A DNA stretch of 64,000 nucleotides from the NCBI GenBank assembly GCA_018266575.1, contig JAFEAE010000017.1, forward strand, positions 310,001 through 374,000. The letters run 5' to 3'. Below are positions 61,358-64,000 of the stretch, piece by piece (position 1 is the first letter of the stretch; each line of letters opens with the position of its first letter). Below the pieces are notes generated by a model that saw only the letters and a list, made by a program, of their open reading frames with translations, had not been told where the DNA came from and made no database searches. Source of the stretch: Bacteroidota bacterium. Its GTDB lineage: Bacteria; Bacteroidota; Bacteroidia; Chitinophagales; Chitinophagaceae. The translations under genes were made by a program, and so were the position numbers.

Positions 61358-63808
61358 CTACTCACTCCGCAGGCTTTTCACCGGATTTGCATTCGCCGCA
61401 CGTATTACCTGGAAACTCAGTGTTATCAGTGCAATTATTATTAACAACAAACCACTTGCTGCGAACAACCACCAGTTCATTGATGTGCGGTATGCAAAAT
61501 TGTTCAGCCATTTATTCATAGCGATCCACGCAATTGGAGTAGCAATGACAAATGCAATAACAACCAGCAGTAAAAAATCTTTTGATAAAACAGAAACCAG
61601 GTTTCCAACAGAAGCGCCAAGCACTTTACGCACGCCGATTTCTTTTGTGCGGACATTTGTTGTGTAGATCACCAACCCAAGCAAGCCCATGCAACTGATA
61701 AAGACGGCAAGGCCTGTTGCCCATTTCAACAGCCTGGAAATATCCTGTTCGCTTTTATAATATTTTGCAATGCTTTCATCATAAAACTCGTAATCAAAAT
61801 CTTCCTCCGGATATAATTTTTTAAAAGCAGTTTGAACTTGTGCTATTGTTTTTTTCCATGATCCTCCATTTGCATCCTGCGGTTTTAATTCAATATGAAA
61901 TGTGCTGCTGAACTTATCATTAGCTTCCAGCAATAATGGTTTTACCGGTTCATGCAAAGAATGTTCGTTAAAATCAGCCATCACGCCAACAACCGGTTTT
62001 CCGCTAATCTGTTTATTCAGTACATCCTGTGGATTTTGAAAACCTAATAAATGCAGGTATGTTTCGTTGATCACATATTCCTTCGACATTTCTGCTTCTT
62101 CTATATTCCGTCCTGCCAGAATTTTTATATGGTAGAGTTTCAGATAGTTGGTATCACCACCTTTTGTACGTACGTCCACCGCTATTTCTTTTTTTCCATC
62201 TTTATAAGATAATGATTCGATATTCCACCGGTTGGATGATGGCGGATCAGTGGCAAGGCTTGCGGTTTGCACCCCGGGAATCGTTTTCAGATTTTTCAGC
62301 AAAACTGCCCGTCTCGGATCAGGATGAAAGACATTATTGTAAGTAAACGGCACACTAAAATAAATGATCGCATCTTTTTTAAATCCCATATCCTTATTCA
62401 ACATAAAACTGATCTGCTTTACAGTAATCAAAGTTGCCATAACAAAAACCTGCGCTATCAAGAACTGTGAAACTGTCAAACTCTTTCGCAGCAATGCTTT
62501 TCTGGAGCCACTTGTTCCTGCATACGCCTGGTTCTTTAATACTGATGCAGGATTATATTTTGTCAAAACCAACGCAGGGTAGAAACCGGAAAGAAAACTT
62601 ACCACTATTATCAGTAGTAATAAAAACAAAATGATGCCCGGCTGTTGCAGCAAACTAAAATGCAGGTCTTTCGGAATAAACCCGGTGAAAATCTTTAATA
62701 ACAATGGGACAAGTACAACAGATAAAATGGTTGCAAGTACAGTAATAAAAAATGTTTCATTCAAAAACTGCATCATCAGTTGCAGTTTTGAACTTCCCAT
62801 TGTTTTGCGGATACCGATTTCTTTTGCACGCTGTGTTGCCTGCGCAGTAGTGAGATTTATAAAATTGATACACCCCAACAATAATAAAAACGCAGCAACA
62901 GCTAATAAGCCATACAAGGTGGGTTTGCTTGCTACATGGTCTCCGAAAGTGCCGTACGTGGTACTGAAGTGCATGTCTGATAAAGGTTGCAGATGAAACG
63001 TAAATGAAAAATTGCCATTATTGTTCTTTTGATATTTTTTTGTCAGTTGGTTTAATTTCGTGTCGATATCTTTTGCCGAAGTACCGGGAGAAAGTTTCAC
63101 AAACATCTTCGAAATATCATTACTACTCTCCCAATTATCCCAGGAATAGCTCTCTTTTAATCCACTTGATGGAATCGTTGAATGCGAAATGAACTCTTTA
63201 AATATGAAATCAGTATTTGCAGATAAATTTTTTACAACGCCGGTGACCGTAGTAATGATCGAATCATTGTACACTATTCTCTTCCCGACAATATCATTAT
63301 AATTTACTCCGGGAAAATATGTTTTCGCCCGTTCTTCAGTCAATACAACTTTATAAGGTTCATCCAATGTTTTCGGCGATCCCGAGAGCCATTCATAAGA
63401 AATAAGTTTGAAGTAAGTATCATCTGCAAAAATCACATCTGGTTGCTTTTTATATACCTGTACCTTATCATTTTCATTTTTACTTATGGAAACATTTGCA
63501 TCACCATTGAACTGGTGAAAGGCAACTGTTGCTTCCAGTCCCGTTATTTCATTTCGCGTTGCTTCAGGCAAAGGAGCAGGCACTCCGGAGAAATACATTG
63601 GTGTACCGGACATTTTCATATCAAGAACAACGCGGCATATCCTGTCACCATCTTTTTCAAATTTGTCGAAACTGAATTCATAATGCACAATCAGGTAAAT
63701 AACAATGGCTGCGCTGATGCCAATCGACAAACCGATCACATTGATCATTGAAAAAATTTTGTTTCTCCAAAAATTACGGAGTGCAACGATGAAATAGTTT
63801 TTTAGCAT
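61358..63808 (-). CDS. FtsX-type permease, third of the tandem set
   Basis: An 816-residue double FtsX permease with KIFSMINVIGLSIGISAAIV, TQRAKEIGIRKTMGSSKLQL, NVRTKEIGVRKVLGASVGNL and the NPVKSLRSE tail. The gap 61143-61357 holds a CTGAACCGGATTTATGTG repeat block and a CCTGCCTACCGGCAGGCAGG palindrome. Confidence 0.92.
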   Translation of the reverse strand: MLKNYFIVALRNFWRNKIFSMINVIGLSIGISAAIVIYLIVHYEFSFDKFEKDGDRICRVVLDMKMSGTPMYFSGVPAPLPEATRNEITGLEATVAFHQFNGDANVSISKNENDKVQVYKKQPDVIFADDTYFKLISYEWLSGSPKTLDEPYKVVLTEERAKTYFPGVNYNDIVGKRIVYNDSIITTVTGVVKNLSANTDFIFKEFISHSTIPSSGLKESYSWDNWESSNDISKMFVKLSPGTSAKDIDTKLNQLTKKYQKNNNGNFSFTFHLQPLSDMHFSTTYGTFGDHVASKPTLYGLLAVAAFLLLLGCINFINLTTAQATQRAKEIGIRKTMGSSKLQLMMQFLNETFFITVLATILSVVLVPLLLKIFTGFIPKDLHFSLLQQPGIILFLLLLIIVVSFLSGFYPALVLTKYNPASVLKNQAYAGTSGSRKALLRKSLTVSQFLIAQVFVMATLITVKQISFMLNKDMGFKKDAIIYFSVPFTYNNVFHPDPRRAVLLKNLKTIPGVQTASLATDPPSSNRWNIESLSYKDGKKEIAVDVRTKGGDTNYLKLYHIKILAGRNIEEAEMSKEYVINETYLHLLGFQNPQDVLNKQISGKPVVGVMADFNEHSLHEPVKPLLLEANDKFSSTFHIELKPQDANGGSWKKTIAQVQTAFKKLYPEEDFDYEFYDESIAKYYKSEQDISRLLKWATGLAVFISCMGLLGLVIYTTNVRTKEIGVRKVLGASVGNLVSVLSKDFLLLVVIAFVIATPIAWIAMNKWLNNFAYRTSMNWWLFAASGLLLIIIALITLSFQVIRAANANPVKSLRSE

Positions 63809-63815
63809 AAAGAAT

Positions 63816-63934
63816 GTTTACCCCCGCCCCCTGAAGGGGAGTCGAGTTGTGAATTAATAATTATATGCAACATCCTATTGTTTTAAATTTTAAAAACAAC
63901 TTCTAACTAAGTTCCCCTTTAGGGGACAGGGGTA
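63816..63934. repeat. C-rich hairpin repeats before the next permease
   Basis: CCCCTGAAGGGG near 63830 and TTCCCCTTTAGGGGA near 63911-63925 are short hairpins flanked by C or G runs, related in form to the element inside rtcB at 13737. Confidence 0.55.
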
Positions 63935-64000
63935 TCACTCACTCCTCAAACTCTTTACAGGGTTTCCAATTGCTGTTTTTATTGACTGAAAACTTACGGT
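63935..64000 (-). CDS. FtsX-type permease, C-terminal end only
   Basis: The last 21 codons are visible: TVSFQSIKTAIGNPVKSLRS then E and stop TGA at 63935-63937. The match to the tails of the neighbouring permeases is close, so a fourth tandem paralogue continues beyond the window. Confidence 0.9.
   Translation of the reverse strand, partial: TVSFQSIKTAIGNPVKSLRSE

Overview
The window is a chromosomal segment of a Bacteroidota bacterium, most likely a Chitinophagaceae-type soil or freshwater degrader. The grounds are a SusC/SusD pair with an STN-type receptor, FecR and an extracytoplasmic sigma factor, several MacB/FtsX-type permeases ending in the same NPVKSLRSE tail, PorT and DUF4097 proteins, and glycoside hydrolases of families 92, 95, 97, 130 and 5. 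Almost every gene is on the minus strand. Intergenic DNA is crowded with degenerate dispersed repeats.

Layout. 1-4546: GH92 and GH95 exoglycosidases, translationally coupled. 4.7-5.0 kb: a broken DUF1801 gene. 5.2-12.3 kb: an operon of two DUF3857/transglutaminase-like proteins, one with a dead triad and one intact, plus a 1099-residue TPR/MORN-repeat protein. 12.5-22.2 kb: an RNA repair and RNA quality-control island (next paragraph). 22.3-32.0 kb: a glycan catabolism cluster without SusCD (TolB-like, GH97, two SMP-30 propellers, aldose epimerase, GH5, cupin, GH130). 32.0-35.4 kb: small housekeeping or stress proteins (DUF1304, cupin, DUF1330, YCII, DinB, GNAT, endonuclease/phosphatase). 35.9-39.8 kb: a PorT-like barrel and methionine genes (O-acylhomoserine sulfhydrylase, OsmC, metX). 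39.9-46.3 kb: TolC, ABC ATPase, an FtsX permease and a DUF4097 protein. 46.8-56.0 kb: sulfatase, ECF sigma factor, SusD, SusC and FecR. 56.1-64.0 kb: three complete FtsX permeases and the end of a fourth.

The island at 12.5-22.2 kb is the most interesting part. It holds the RNA ligase RtcB, a helical protein of unknown function, seven tandem Y-RNA-like genes, a Ro60/TROVE protein, a 197-nt tRNA-like RNA lying between two copies of an operator-like repeat, a divergent WYL regulator, a YkuK-type RNase H fold protein, a BCS1-like AAA ATPase, and eleven tightly packed AT-rich tRNA-like genes. Six of the seven Y RNAs carry a T-arm followed by a capped acceptor-like or closing stem, in several cases with a clear D-arm, which is the circularly permuted tRNA arrangement known from YrlA RNAs. 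The tRNA genes read almost only split codon boxes (Glu, Asp, Gln, His, Arg, Lys, Asn, Ser-AGY, Phe, Trp), and several of these are known targets of anticodon nucleases. My inference is that the island senses tRNA damage, repairs or replaces tRNAs, and sorts damaged RNA through Ro60 and its multiple Y RNAs. RtcB, Ro60 and YrlA are established families. The size and diversity of the Y array, the large tRNA-like RNA and the attached tRNA battery are what look new.
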